Shown: positions 13,029-21,089 of the stretch, piece after piece | Layout: every line of letters begins with the position of its first letter | Position numbering within the stretch: position 1 is the stretch's first letter | NCBI GenBank assembly: GCA_001917535.1 | Contig: MNEF01000106.1 | Location: 1-64,000, forward strand | Source: Candidatus Rokubacteria bacterium 13_1_40CM_69_27 | Lineage (GTDB): Bacteria > Methylomirabilota > Methylomirabilia > Rokubacteriales > CSP1-6 | DNA: 64,000 bases | Reading direction: 5' to 3' | Translations under genes and position numbers: made by a program | The notes under the pieces: generated by a model | Told to the model about the DNA's origin: nothing | What the model saw: only the letters and a program-made list of their open reading frames with translations | Database searches by the model: none

Positions 13029-14348
13029 ATGAGCGTCTCCACCCGGTCCATCGAGGGAGCCCTCGCCGAGATCGTCGGCCGCGAGCGCGTGAGCGCCGAG
13101 CCCCGCCTCCTGGTCGCGGCTGCCATCGACGGGCGCCCGCCGCGGTGGGTGGTGAGCCCGGGCGCCCTGGAGCAGGTGGCCGCCGTCCTGGCGCTGGCTC
13201 ACGACGAGAAGCTGGCGGTGGCGGCGCGGGGCAGCGCCAGCGCCCTCGATCTAGGACGTCCCCCCGCGCGGCTGGACGCCGTGCTCGACATGCGCGGCCT
13301 CACGCGGGTCACCGAGGACAACCCCGACGATCTCACGGTGAGCGTGGAGGCGGGGATCACCGCGGGAGCGCTGGCCGCTCGTCTGGCCGCCCGGCACCAG
13401 TGGCTTCCGGTGGATCCGCCGGGCTGGCAGTCGCGGACGATCGGCGGCCTCGTGGCCACCAACGCCCATGGTCCGCTCCGGGCGCGCTACGGCACTCTCC
13501 GCGATCTCCTGCTGGGCGTGCGTTTCGTCCAGGCCCACGGCGTGTCCACGTGGGGTGGCGCGCGGGTCGTGAAGTCGGTGACCGGCTATGACGTGCCCAA
13601 GCTAATGGTGGGATCGCTCGGCACCCTCGGTGTGCTCACGGAGCTCACGCTTCGACTGCATCCGATGCCCGAGTCCGAGCTGACGTGGCTCGCTGCCTTC
13701 CCGTCCGCGGCGGCGGCCCAGGCGTTCGTCGCGTGCGTCCTCGACTCGACGCTGCAGCCGAGCCGCGTCGAGCTTCTGAGTGGAGCGGCGCTGCGCGCCT
13801 GCGCGGCCACCCCGGCCCGGGCCGCAGTCGCCATCGCGATCGGAAGCGTCGAGGCCGCCGTGCGCGATCAGGGCGCGCTCGTCGAGGACTTCGCCCGCCG
13901 CGCGGGGGGCGGGGCCGCCGTGGCCCCCGCGACCTTCTGGGAGCGCTACGATCGTGCCTTCGCGAGGGGCGACGGGGAGATGGTGCTCCAGGTCGCGTCG
14001 CTGCCGAGCCGCCTCGCCGACACGGTGGACGCGATCGAGCGCGGCCAGGAGGGGTTGGGATCGGGCGCCGCCGTGATGATCACCGGCTGTGCGGCGGTGG
14101 CGACGCTCCGGGTCACGCTGACGGGCGCCGAGCTGGAGGGCGCTGCCAGGTTCATCGAGCGGCTGCGGGCGTTCGTCGGCGATTTCGGGGGCAGCGTGGT
14201 GATCCAGAGCGGGCCGATCGCCCTCCGGGCCGGCCTGGACCCCTGGGGCCCGCTCGACCCCGCGACCCTCGCGCTCATGCGCGCGCTGAAGGACGAGTTC
14301 GATCCCCACCGCGTGCTCAATCCGGGGCGCTTCGTCGGGGGCCTGTGA
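13029..14348 (+). CDS. glcE: FAD-binding oxidase subunit
   Basis: This is the second flavin-binding subunit of the glycolate oxidase complex. At 439 residues it is longer than many GlcE proteins. It has the FAD-binding half (VAARGSASALDLG, SRTIGGLVATNAHGPLRARYG, SLGTLGVLTELTLRLHP) and a C-terminal part ending DEFDPHRVLNPGRF, but lacks the His-rich GlcD active-site segment. I take the ATG at 13029; a GTG one codon earlier is equally possible. The stop codon overlaps the glcF start (TGATG), so the two are coupled. Confidence 0.9.
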   Translation: MSVSTRSIEGALAEIVGRERVSAEPRLLVAAAIDGRPPRWVVSPGALEQVAAVLALAHDEKLAVAARGSASALDLGRPPARLDAVLDMRGLTRVTEDNPDDLTVSVEAGITAGALAARLAARHQWLPVDPPGWQSRTIGGLVATNAHGPLRARYGTLRDLLLGVRFVQAHGVSTWGGARVVKSVTGYDVPKLMVGSLGTLGVLTELTLRLHPMPESELTWLAAFPSAAAAQAFVACVLDSTLQPSRVELLSGAALRACAATPARAAVAIAIGSVEAAVRDQGALVEDFARRAGGGAAVAPATFWERYDRAFARGDGEMVLQVASLPSRLADTVDAIERGQEGLGSGAAVMITGCAAVATLRVTLTGAELEGAARFIERLRAFVGDFGGSVVIQSGPIALRAGLDPWGPLDPATLALMRALKDEFDPHRVLNPGRFVGGL

Positions 14349-15610
14349 TGAGCGTCGCTCGGCTGGGAGCTTTCACCGCGCCCGATCTGCCCAGCCTGGA
14401 GGGGATCCGCGCCTGCGTGCATTGTGGCATCTGCCTACCGCAGTGCCCGACCTATCGCGTGCTTGGCGAGGAGATGGACTCGCCCCGCGGCCGTATCTAC
14501 CTCATGCGGGCCGCCGCCGAGGAGCGACTCGAGCCGACGGAAGCCTTCGCGCGCCACATGGATCTCTGCCTCGGCTGTCGCGCGTGCGAGAGCGCCTGCC
14601 CCGCGGGGGTGCCTTTCGGCGCGCTGCTGGAGGCCACGCGCTTTCAGCTGGCTCGCCGCGGGCTGTCCTCCGAGCCGCGTCTGCTGACGCGGCTGATCTT
14701 CGCCGTGTTCCCCCATCCCGGCCGGATGGGCCTGCTCCTGGGCGCCTTACGCCTCTATCAGCGCTCCGGGCTTCAGCGCTTGGTCCGCGCCAGTGGCCTG
14801 CTGCGCCTGGCGCCCCGCCTGGCGGCGATGGAGGCGCTGCTGCCCCTGGTGCCGCCACGCGAGCCGCTGCCGGAGCTGATTCCCGCCCGGGGTGGGCGCC
14901 GCGGGCGCCTCGGGCTGCTGACCGGCTGCGTGCAGCGCCACCTGTACCCGCAGGTGAACCGCGACACGGCCCGCCTGCTGAGCCTCGCCGGCTGGGACGT
15001 CATCGTGCCGCGCGAGCAGGGCTGCTGTGGCGCGCTCGATCTGCACGGGGGGCGGCTCGGAGCATTCCGGCGGCGAGCCCGGGCCCTGGCGGCGCAGTTC
15101 GCCGGGGACCTCGACTACGTCGTCACCAGTGCCGCGGGTTGCGGCTCGGCCATGAAGGAGTACGGCCACTGGCTGCCCGAGGCCGCCGAGGTCGGAGCGC
15201 TCGCCCGGCGAGTGAGAGACGTCAGCCAGGTCCTCGTCGACGCCGACCTGCCGCTGGGCCGGCTCGAGACGTCGGTGACATACCACGACGCCTGTCACCT
15301 GGCTCACGGCCAGAAGCTGAGGAACGAGCCCCGCGCGCTGCTGGCCCGCGTTCCGGGCCTGCGACTCGTCCCGCTGGCCGACAGCGAGCTCTGCTGCGGG
15401 AGCGCCGGCGTTTACAATCTCGTCGAGCCCGAGATGGCCGAGCGGCTGCTGGACATGAAGATCTCGCGCATCCTCGCGACGGGCGCCCGAGTCGTCGCCG
15501 CCGCGAACCCGGGCTGCCTGCTCCAGATCGCGAAGGGATGTCGCGCGCGGGGGCTCGACATCGAGGTGGTCCACCCGGTCGAGCTGGTGGCCCGCGCGCT
15601 ACCGGCATGA
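14348..15610 (+). CDS. glcF: Glycolate oxidase Fe-S subunit
   Basis: This 420-residue protein has two N-terminal 4Fe-4S motifs, CVHCGICLPQCPTY and CLGCRACESACPAGV. Two CCG (heterodisulfide-reductase-like) domains follow: GCVQRHLYPQVN with EQGCCGALDLHGG, and HDACHLAHGQ with ELCCGSAGVYN. It relays electrons from the flavin subunits towards the membrane quinone pool. Its start overlaps the glcE stop. The true start was placed at ATG 14348; the longer ORF in the track is an upstream extension through glcE. Confidence 0.94.
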   Translation: MSVARLGAFTAPDLPSLEGIRACVHCGICLPQCPTYRVLGEEMDSPRGRIYLMRAAAEERLEPTEAFARHMDLCLGCRACESACPAGVPFGALLEATRFQLARRGLSSEPRLLTRLIFAVFPHPGRMGLLLGALRLYQRSGLQRLVRASGLLRLAPRLAAMEALLPLVPPREPLPELIPARGGRRGRLGLLTGCVQRHLYPQVNRDTARLLSLAGWDVIVPREQGCCGALDLHGGRLGAFRRRARALAAQFAGDLDYVVTSAAGCGSAMKEYGHWLPEAAEVGALARRVRDVSQVLVDADLPLGRLETSVTYHDACHLAHGQKLRNEPRALLARVPGLRLVPLADSELCCGSAGVYNLVEPEMAERLLDMKISRILATGARVVAAANPGCLLQIAKGCRARGLDIEVVHPVELVARALPA

Positions 15611-15617
15611 GGCCGAC

Positions 15618-15944
15618 ATGAAGATCCGAGTGAGGGAGCTCGCGCAGTTCCGTCCGGACAAGATGGCGAAGATCGCGCTGGCGACGACGGCGCGGACCCA
15701 GCTCGACCTCTACTGCCTAGCGCCGGGGCAGGAGCAGAAGCCGCACGCCCATCAGGACCAGGACAAGATCTACTTCGTCCTCGAGGGCCGCGGTCGCGTC
15801 TTCCTGGACGGGCGGGAGGAGACGGTGGACGCGGGGGAGGCGGTGGTGGCTCCGGCCGGCACGACTCACGGCCTGGTCAATGCGGGAACCACCCCGCTGC
15901 TGGCCCTCGTCGTCGTCACGCCCCCGCCGCCGCACAGCGCATGA
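15618..15944 (+). CDS. Small cupin-domain protein
   Basis: This 108-residue single-domain cupin carries the metal-binding motif PHAHQDQDKIYFVLEGRG (His, His and Glu ligands) and the second motif AGTTHGLVN. It lies between glcF and the lutA-like gene and overlaps the latter by 4 bp, so it is cotranscribed with the hydroxyacid-oxidation genes. It may be an accessory metalloenzyme, isomerase or sensor for the substrate. No specific function can be assigned from sequence. Confidence 0.85.
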   Translation: MKIRVRELAQFRPDKMAKIALATTARTQLDLYCLAPGQEQKPHAHQDQDKIYFVLEGRGRVFLDGREETVDAGEAVVAPAGTTHGLVNAGTTPLLALVVVTPPPPHSA

Positions 15945-16753
15945 ACGAACCCGGGAAGGCTCCGATCAGGGCCTCGCTGATGATCACGTGCCTGGGGGAC
16001 ATGTTCTACCCCGAGGTCGGCGTCCGCATCGTCCGCCTGCTGCGGCGCCTGGGCATCGACGTCGACTTTCCCCGCGGCCAGACCTGTTGCGGCCTCCCGC
16101 TGTTCAACTCCGGTTATCACGCCGAGGCGGCCAAGGTCGCGCGGCGGACGCTCCCGTTGTTCCGCGATTCTCAACACGTCGTCGTGCCGTCGGGCTCCTG
16201 CGCCTGGATGGTCAAGCACGAGTACCCGGGACTGATGCGCGAGCCCGGCCTCCGAGCCGAGGCCGAGCGCCAGGCGCACCGGACGTTCGAGCTCTCCCAG
16301 TTCCTGGTCTCGGTCCTCGGCCGGACGGAGTTCCGGAGCGCCGTGCCCGGGCGCGTCACCTACCACGACTCCTGCCACCTCTTGCGTGGCCTCGGGGAAG
16401 CCGGGAGCCCGCGGGCCATCCTCAAGAGGCTCGCGGGCGCCGAGTTCGTGGAGTTGCCCGGCGGCGACGAGTGCTGCGGCTTCGGCGGCTCCTTCTCGGT
16501 GCGTCTGCCCGAGGTGTCGACGGCCATCCTCGACAAGAAGCTGGCCAACATCGAGGCGACGGGCGCCGGCTGCGTGGTCGCCTGCGACGCCGGGTGTCTC
16601 ATGCAGATGAGCGGCGGGCTGCGCCGGCGGGGGTCGAAGGTGCGGGCCCTTCACCTGGCCGAGCTGCTTCAATCGGAGGGGGCCTCGACGGCCCCCTCCG
16701 AAACCTCCCCCAAAACGGATTGCGCCGGCGAAGCCGGCGCTCGGACCCCGTGA
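15941..16753 (+). CDS. lutA: LutA-like (Fe-S)-binding CCG-domain protein with repeat-encoded C-terminal tail
   Basis: This protein has two CCG domains of the LutA/YkgE type: TCLGDMFYPEVG with GQTCCGLPLFNSGY, and HDSCHLLRG with DECCGFGGSFSVRLPE. LutA belongs to the LutABC L-lactate dehydrogenase complex. The conserved protein should end near AELLQ (about residue 246). The last 24 residues, EGASTAPSETSPKTDCAGEAGARTP, are translated from an inserted family-1 hairpin repeat. Its stop overlaps the GTG start of lutB. The tail, with an extra Cys, is unlikely to be part of the ancestral protein. Confidence 0.9.
   Translation: MNEPGKAPIRASLMITCLGDMFYPEVGVRIVRLLRRLGIDVDFPRGQTCCGLPLFNSGYHAEAAKVARRTLPLFRDSQHVVVPSGSCAWMVKHEYPGLMREPGLRAEAERQAHRTFELSQFLVSVLGRTEFRSAVPGRVTYHDSCHLLRGLGEAGSPRAILKRLAGAEFVELPGGDECCGFGGSFSVRLPEVSTAILDKKLANIEATGAGCVVACDAGCLMQMSGGLRRRGSKVRALHLAELLQSEGASTAPSETSPKTDCAGEAGARTP
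16672..16747 (+). repeat. Double-hairpin repeat, family 1, copy B, inside the 3' end of lutA
   Basis: This copy has the same order of parts as copy A: ATCGGAGGGGGC, a short loop, GCCCCCTCCGA, a C-rich linker, then GCGCCGGCGAAGCCGGCGC and GCTCGGA. It lies wholly within the lutA reading frame and ends just before the lutB start. It therefore forms the lutA C-terminus and the translational junction between lutA and lutB. Confidence 0.8.
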
Positions 16754-18144
16754 GTTTCCGTCAGCGAGCCGCCAGCGCGCTCAACGACGCCTCCTTGCAG
16801 GAAGCGCTGACGATCGCGACGACCAAGTTCATCGAGCTGCGTCGGGAGGCCTTCGACGGCTTCCCCCAGGGCGAGCGCCTCCGCGACCGAGCCCGCCAGA
16901 TCAAGGAAGCCACCCTCCAACAGCTGGATCACTACGTCGAGCGCCTGGTCGACAACGTGGAGCGGCTGGGCGGCCACGCTCACTACGCGGTCACGGCCGA
17001 GGAGGCGCGGGACATCGTCCTCGAGATCGCCAAGCGGGGGGGCGCCCGGATGGCGGTCAAGACCAAGTCGATGGCGACCGAGGAGATCGAACTGAACGAG
17101 GCGCTGACCCGGGCCGGGATCACGCCGGTGGAGACAGATCTGGGAGAGTACATCATCCAGCTCGCGCACGAGAAGCCCTCGCACATCATCGCGCCGGCAA
17201 TCCACAAGACCAAAGGGCAGGTGGCCCAGCTGTTCGCGCGCGAGCTCAAGCGCGAGGTCGCCGCCGATGCCGAGGTCCTCACGCGGATCGCGCGGGCGGA
17301 GCTGCGCGACAAGTTTCTCAGGGCCGAGGTCGGGATCACCGGCGCCAACTTCGCGGTGGCGGACACGGGAACAGTGGTGCTGGTGACCAACGAGGGCAAC
17401 GGGCGGATGGTGACCTCGCTACCCCGCGTGCACATCGCGGTGATGGGCGTGGAGAAGGTCGTGCCCTCGATGACCGATCTGATGATCTTCCTGGCCATCC
17501 TGGCCAAGAGCGCGACCGGGCAGAAGCTCTCCGTCTACACGACCCTCGTCCAGGGACCGCGAAGGCCGGGTGAGCTGGAGGGCCCGGACGAGTTCCATCT
17601 CGTGCTCCTCGACAACGGGCGCATCACGCAGCTGGCCGGACCATTGCGGGAGGCGCTCTCCTGCCTCCGCTGCGGCGCCTGCCTGAACGTCTGCCCGGTC
17701 TACCGCCAGATCGGCGGCCACGCCTACGGCTACACCTATCCTGGGCCCATCGGTATTCTGTTGACGGCCATGCTGCACGGTCAGGAGTCGGTCAAGGAGC
17801 TGGCCCACGCCTCGTCCCTGTGCGGCGCCTGCGCCGATGCGTGTCCCGTCAGGATCGACATTCCCCGCATGCTGATCGAGCTGCGCCAGGGCGGCGTCGA
17901 GAGCAAGACCGCGCCCTGGGCCGAGCGCGTCGTGTTCAAGACCCTGGGCCGCCTGCTCACCCGGCCGGCGCTCTATCGTCTGTCGGCGCGCCTGGCGCGG
18001 CTGTTCCAGCGCCCCTTTGTGCGCGATGGCGTCATCCGCCGGCTGCCGCTCTTCTTCGGCCACTGGACGCGGACGCGCGATCTGCCGCCGGTGGCGGCGC
18101 CCACGTTCTCCGAGCGCTGGGCCGAGCTGGAGCGCGAGTCATGA
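16750..18144 (+). CDS. lutB: LutB-like iron-sulfur lactate utilisation protein
   Basis: The 464 residues start at GTG 16750, which overlaps the lutA stop; the ORF track merges it with upstream sequence. The N-terminal LUD domain includes AVKTKSMATEEIELNEAL and GITGANFAVADTGTVVLVTNEGNGRM. The C-terminal ferredoxin-like part has two Cys motifs, CLRCGACLNVCPVY and CGACADACPV. It is the central subunit of a LutABC-type L-lactate oxidation complex and overlaps lutC by 4 bp. Confidence 0.94.
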   Translation: MSFRQRAASALNDASLQEALTIATTKFIELRREAFDGFPQGERLRDRARQIKEATLQQLDHYVERLVDNVERLGGHAHYAVTAEEARDIVLEIAKRGGARMAVKTKSMATEEIELNEALTRAGITPVETDLGEYIIQLAHEKPSHIIAPAIHKTKGQVAQLFARELKREVAADAEVLTRIARAELRDKFLRAEVGITGANFAVADTGTVVLVTNEGNGRMVTSLPRVHIAVMGVEKVVPSMTDLMIFLAILAKSATGQKLSVYTTLVQGPRRPGELEGPDEFHLVLLDNGRITQLAGPLREALSCLRCGACLNVCPVYRQIGGHAYGYTYPGPIGILLTAMLHGQESVKELAHASSLCGACADACPVRIDIPRMLIELRQGGVESKTAPWAERVVFKTLGRLLTRPALYRLSARLARLFQRPFVRDGVIRRLPLFFGHWTRTRDLPPVAAPTFSERWAELERES

Positions 18145-18878
18145 CGCGTCAGGAGTTCTTGGCCCGGATCCGCGGGGAGATGAGGAAGACCTCAGGACTC
18201 TTCGCCGCGTCCGTGGCTGAGCGCCCCGCGCACCCCCAGCGGATCGCCGACACCCTCCGCCGCGAGCTCTCCGAGCGCTGGCCGGAGACCCTGGAGGTCT
18301 TCCGGCGCGAGTTCGAGCGCGTCGGGGGCATCTTCTACCGCGTGCCGTCCCTCGCAGAGGTGCCGGAGGTCGTGGGCGCCCTGGCGCGGGAGCGGGGCGC
18401 GCGCCGCGTGATCGCCTGGCACCCTTCGGCGCTCCGCGCCGATCTCAGTGGCCCGCTGATGGCGCAGGATCTCGAGACCCACCTCATGCCACCCGGCGGG
18501 CTCCCGGAGGCCGAGCGGCACGGGCTGCGGGCCCACATCGCCGAGGCGGACCTCGGCCTCACCGGCGTCGACCTGGCCGTGGCCGAGACGGGGACGCTGG
18601 TGCTGGTGTCGGGCGCCGGGCGCCCCCGGTCCACCGCGCTCCTGCCGCCCTACCACGTCGCGGTCTTCGATCGCACCGCGCTGGTCGAGTCGCTCCAGCA
18701 GCTCGGCGTCGTTCTGGAATCGTGGCATGAAGGCCAGCCGCCGGTGGGGCGGGGCGGCGCCATTCACTTCATCACGGGGCCCAGCCGCACGGCTGACATC
18801 GAGCTCACTCTGACCCGCGGCGTGCACGGACCGAAGGAGGTGCACGCGATCTTCGTGGACGCGCCGTTCGTTGGCTGA
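18141..18878 (+). CDS. lutC: LutC/YkgG-like LUD-domain protein
   Basis: This 245-residue LUD-domain protein has the family core ADLGLTGVDLAVAETGTLVLVSGAG and a C-terminal GPSRTADIELTLTRGVHGPKE. It is the third component of the LutABC module. ATG 18141 lies in an ATGA overlap with lutB and was chosen over the longer ORF. The following DUF2203 gene overlaps its end by 8 bp. Confidence 0.92.
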   Translation: MTRQEFLARIRGEMRKTSGLFAASVAERPAHPQRIADTLRRELSERWPETLEVFRREFERVGGIFYRVPSLAEVPEVVGALARERGARRVIAWHPSALRADLSGPLMAQDLETHLMPPGGLPEAERHGLRAHIAEADLGLTGVDLAVAETGTLVLVSGAGRPRSTALLPPYHVAVFDRTALVESLQQLGVVLESWHEGQPPVGRGGAIHFITGPSRTADIELTLTRGVHGPKEVHAIFVDAPFVG

Positions 18879-19272
18879 CCGGTACTTCTCGCCCGCCGAG
18901 GTGGAGGCCCTGATCCCCGCGCTCACCGAGCTCGTGGAGCGCGTGATGGCGGGGCACCGGGAGGCCAGCGCCGCGCGGGAGCGCATGCAGGCCGAGCAGC
19001 AGCGGATCACGCTGGCGGGCGGCGGCATCCTCGACCGGGAGGCATGGCAGGCGGAGCGCCAGCGCCTCGACCGCGTCCTCGAGCGTATCCAGGAGGCCCT
19101 CAACGAGATTCTGGCCCTGGGGGGCGTACCCAAGGATCTGGAGCTGGGCCTCGTCGACTTCCCCCATCTACGCCACGGCCAGGAAGTGAACCTCTGCTGG
19201 AAGTGTGGCGAGCGTGAGATCCGCTACTGGCACGGCCTCGACGAAGGCTACGCCGGGCGGAAACCCCTCTGA
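18871..19272 (+). CDS. DUF2203 family protein
   Basis: This 133-residue protein begins with YFSPAEVEALIPALTELV, has a charged helical middle, and ends with the family's conserved tail LVDFPHLRHGQEVNLCWKCGEREIRYWHGLDEGYAGRKPL. The CWKCGE pair could bind metal. The function of the family is unknown. It starts with TTG inside the end of lutC, and the HAD gene follows 5 bp later, so it seems to be the last or penultimate gene of the hydroxyacid-oxidation operon. Confidence 0.85.
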   Translation: MADRYFSPAEVEALIPALTELVERVMAGHREASAARERMQAEQQRITLAGGGILDREAWQAERQRLDRVLERIQEALNEILALGGVPKDLELGLVDFPHLRHGQEVNLCWKCGEREIRYWHGLDEGYAGRKPL

Positions 19273-19277
19273 GCGCC

Positions 19278-20036
19278 ATGGCCTACCGCGCGGTGCTCTT
19301 CGATCTGTTCGACACGCTGGTGCGCTTCGACCGCGAGCGCCTGCCCGCGGTGGAGCTCAACGGGCGCGTGGTCCGGTCCACCGCCGGGCACCTCCATCCG
19401 CTCCTGCAGGCCCTGGCACCCGAGGTGACGCTCGACGCCTTCCACGTCGCCCTCAGCCAGAGCTGGCAGGAGGCCGAGCGCCGGCGGGCGATCGATCACC
19501 GTGAGGTCCCGGCCCCCGAGCGCTTCGCCGAACTCTTCCGCTGTCTGGGCCTCGATGCGGCCGCCTGCCCGCACGCCGTGATGCAGAGCCTGCTCGAGAC
19601 CCACCGGCGTGAGCTCTCCAAGGCCGCGGAGTTCCCGAGCCACCACGGTCCGCTCCTGGCCGATCTCGCCCGTCGGTACCGCCTGGCCGTCGTCTCCAAC
19701 TTCGACTACACGCCGACGGCCCTCGGCATCCTCGAGTCGGCGGGCGTCGCCGACCTGTTCACCGCGGTTCTGGTCTCGGATGCCGTCGGCTGGCGCAAGC
19801 CGGCGCCGGCGATCTACCATGAGGCCTTGCGACAGCTCGGGGTCGGACCCGGGGAAGCGCTCTTCGTCGGCGACCGCGCCGACATCGACGTGCTGGGCGC
19901 CCACCGTGTCGGCATGCACGCGGCATGGCTCAACCGGGAGGGCCAGGCGCTGCCACCGGGGGTGGCGCCGCCCCGGTTCGAGATCCGTGACCTGGCCGAG
20001 CTGCGCGGTATCCTGGCGGCCGAGGACCGCATCTAA
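19278..20036 (+). CDS. HAD-superfamily hydrolase
   Basis: This 252-residue protein has all four HAD motifs: DLFDTL (nucleophile and acid), SNFD, the Lys in WRKPAPAIY, and GDRADID. An alpha-helical cap of class C1 type separates motifs I and II. It is probably a phosphatase for a small phosphorylated metabolite, or a haloacid-dehalogenase-like enzyme. The substrate is unknown. Phosphoglycolate phosphatase would be attractive beside glcDEF, but nothing in the sequence specifically shows it. Confidence 0.88.
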   Translation: MAYRAVLFDLFDTLVRFDRERLPAVELNGRVVRSTAGHLHPLLQALAPEVTLDAFHVALSQSWQEAERRRAIDHREVPAPERFAELFRCLGLDAAACPHAVMQSLLETHRRELSKAAEFPSHHGPLLADLARRYRLAVVSNFDYTPTALGILESAGVADLFTAVLVSDAVGWRKPAPAIYHEALRQLGVGPGEALFVGDRADIDVLGAHRVGMHAAWLNREGQALPPGVAPPRFEIRDLAELRGILAAEDRI

Positions 20037-20048
20037 TATTGCGGACGT

Positions 20049-20098
20049 GCGAGCCGCAGGACGGCCGGGGGCTGGGGCCCCCGCGTCCGAGGCGAGCC
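20049..20098 (+). repeat. GC-rich hairpin repeat, family 2, copy E
   Basis: The unit GCGAGCCGCAGG-ACGGCC leads into a GGGGGCTGGGGCCCCC hairpin and ends CCGAGGCGAGCC. It is the shortest of three copies, with the others at 21901 (inverted) and 43921. It occupies most of the gap between the HAD gene and trxB, just upstream of the TAAGGAGG ribosome-binding site of trxB. Confidence 0.7.
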
Positions 20099-20122
20099 TA
20101 GAGTAAGGAGGCACGGGGGACT

Positions 20123-21058
20123 ATGACGGCGCGCAAGGTGATCATCATCGGCTCCGGCCCGGCGGGCTACACGGCCGCCATCTATGCGGCCCGGGCCAAC
20201 CTGGCGCCGCTCATGTTCATCGGCGTGCAGTCCGGCGGTCAGCTGATGCTCACCACGCTGGTCGAGAACTATCCCGGCTTCGTCGACGGCCTCATGGGGC
20301 CGGAGCTGATGGAGACGTTCCGGAAGCAGGCCGAGCGCTTCGGCACCGAGATGATCGCCGAGGACGTGACCTCGGTGGACTTCAGGCGCCGGCCCTTCGT
20401 GGTGCGGGTGGGGGAGACGGAGTACCAGAGCCACACCGTCATCATCGCCACGGGCGCCTCGGCCAAGCTGCTGGGGCTCGAGAACGAGATGAAGCTGATG
20501 GGGCGCGGGGTCAGCACCTGCGCCACCTGCGACGGGTTCTTCTTCAAGGATCAGGACATCATGGTCGTGGGCGGCGGCGACTCTGCGATGGAGGAGGCGC
20601 TCTACCTCTCCCGTCTGGGCCGGGCGGTCACGGTCGTCCACCGGCGGGACGCGCTGCGGGCCTCCAAGATCATGCAGGAGCGCGCCTTCAAGAACCCGAG
20701 GATCTCGTTCGTGTGGAACAGCGCCCTGGACGACATCTTCGACATCCGCCAGGGCAAGGTCACGGGTGTGCGGCTCAAGAATCTGGCCACCGGCGCCCTC
20801 ACCGAGCGGATGGTGGACGGGCTCTTCATCGCGATCGGACACGAGCCGAACACCCAGATCTTCCGGGGCCAGGTGGACCTGCTGCCCAACGGCTACATCA
20901 AGGTCGTCCCCGGCACGATGCAGACCTCCGTGCTGGGCGTCTTCGCCGCCGGCGACGCCCAGGACTACGTCTATCGCCAGGCCGTCACCGCCGCCGGGAC
21001 CGGGTGCATGGCTGCGCTCGAGGCCGAGCGCTACCTGGAGGCCACCCAGCCGCACTGA
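20123..21058 (+). CDS. trxB: Thioredoxin reductase
   Basis: This 311-residue low-molecular-weight thioredoxin reductase has FAD-binding GSGPAGYTAAIYAAR, the redox-active pair CATC in STCATCDGFFF, NADPH-binding GGGDSAMEEALYL, and the C-terminal FAD contact GVFAAGDAQD. It moves electrons from NADPH to thioredoxin. Here it could supply the thiol/selenol proteins encoded elsewhere in the window. A TAAGGAGG sequence lies upstream of the ATG. Confidence 0.95.
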   Translation: MTARKVIIIGSGPAGYTAAIYAARANLAPLMFIGVQSGGQLMLTTLVENYPGFVDGLMGPELMETFRKQAERFGTEMIAEDVTSVDFRRRPFVVRVGETEYQSHTVIIATGASAKLLGLENEMKLMGRGVSTCATCDGFFFKDQDIMVVGGGDSAMEEALYLSRLGRAVTVVHRRDALRASKIMQERAFKNPRISFVWNSALDDIFDIRQGKVTGVRLKNLATGALTERMVDGLFIAIGHEPNTQIFRGQVDLLPNGYIKVVPGTMQTSVLGVFAAGDAQDYVYRQAVTAAGTGCMAALEAERYLEATQPH

Positions 21059-21068
21059 AACCGGGCGC

Positions 21069-21087
21069 CCGGGGGGCACGCCCCCGG
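21069..21087. terminator. Hairpin between convergent trxB and aspartate dehydrogenase genes
   Basis: CCGGGGG and CCCCCGG form a perfect 7-bp stem with a GCACG loop, in the 31-bp gap between the two convergent stop codons. There is no T-run. A bidirectional terminator is inferred from position and stem stability. Confidence 0.45.
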
Positions 21088-21089
21088 CG

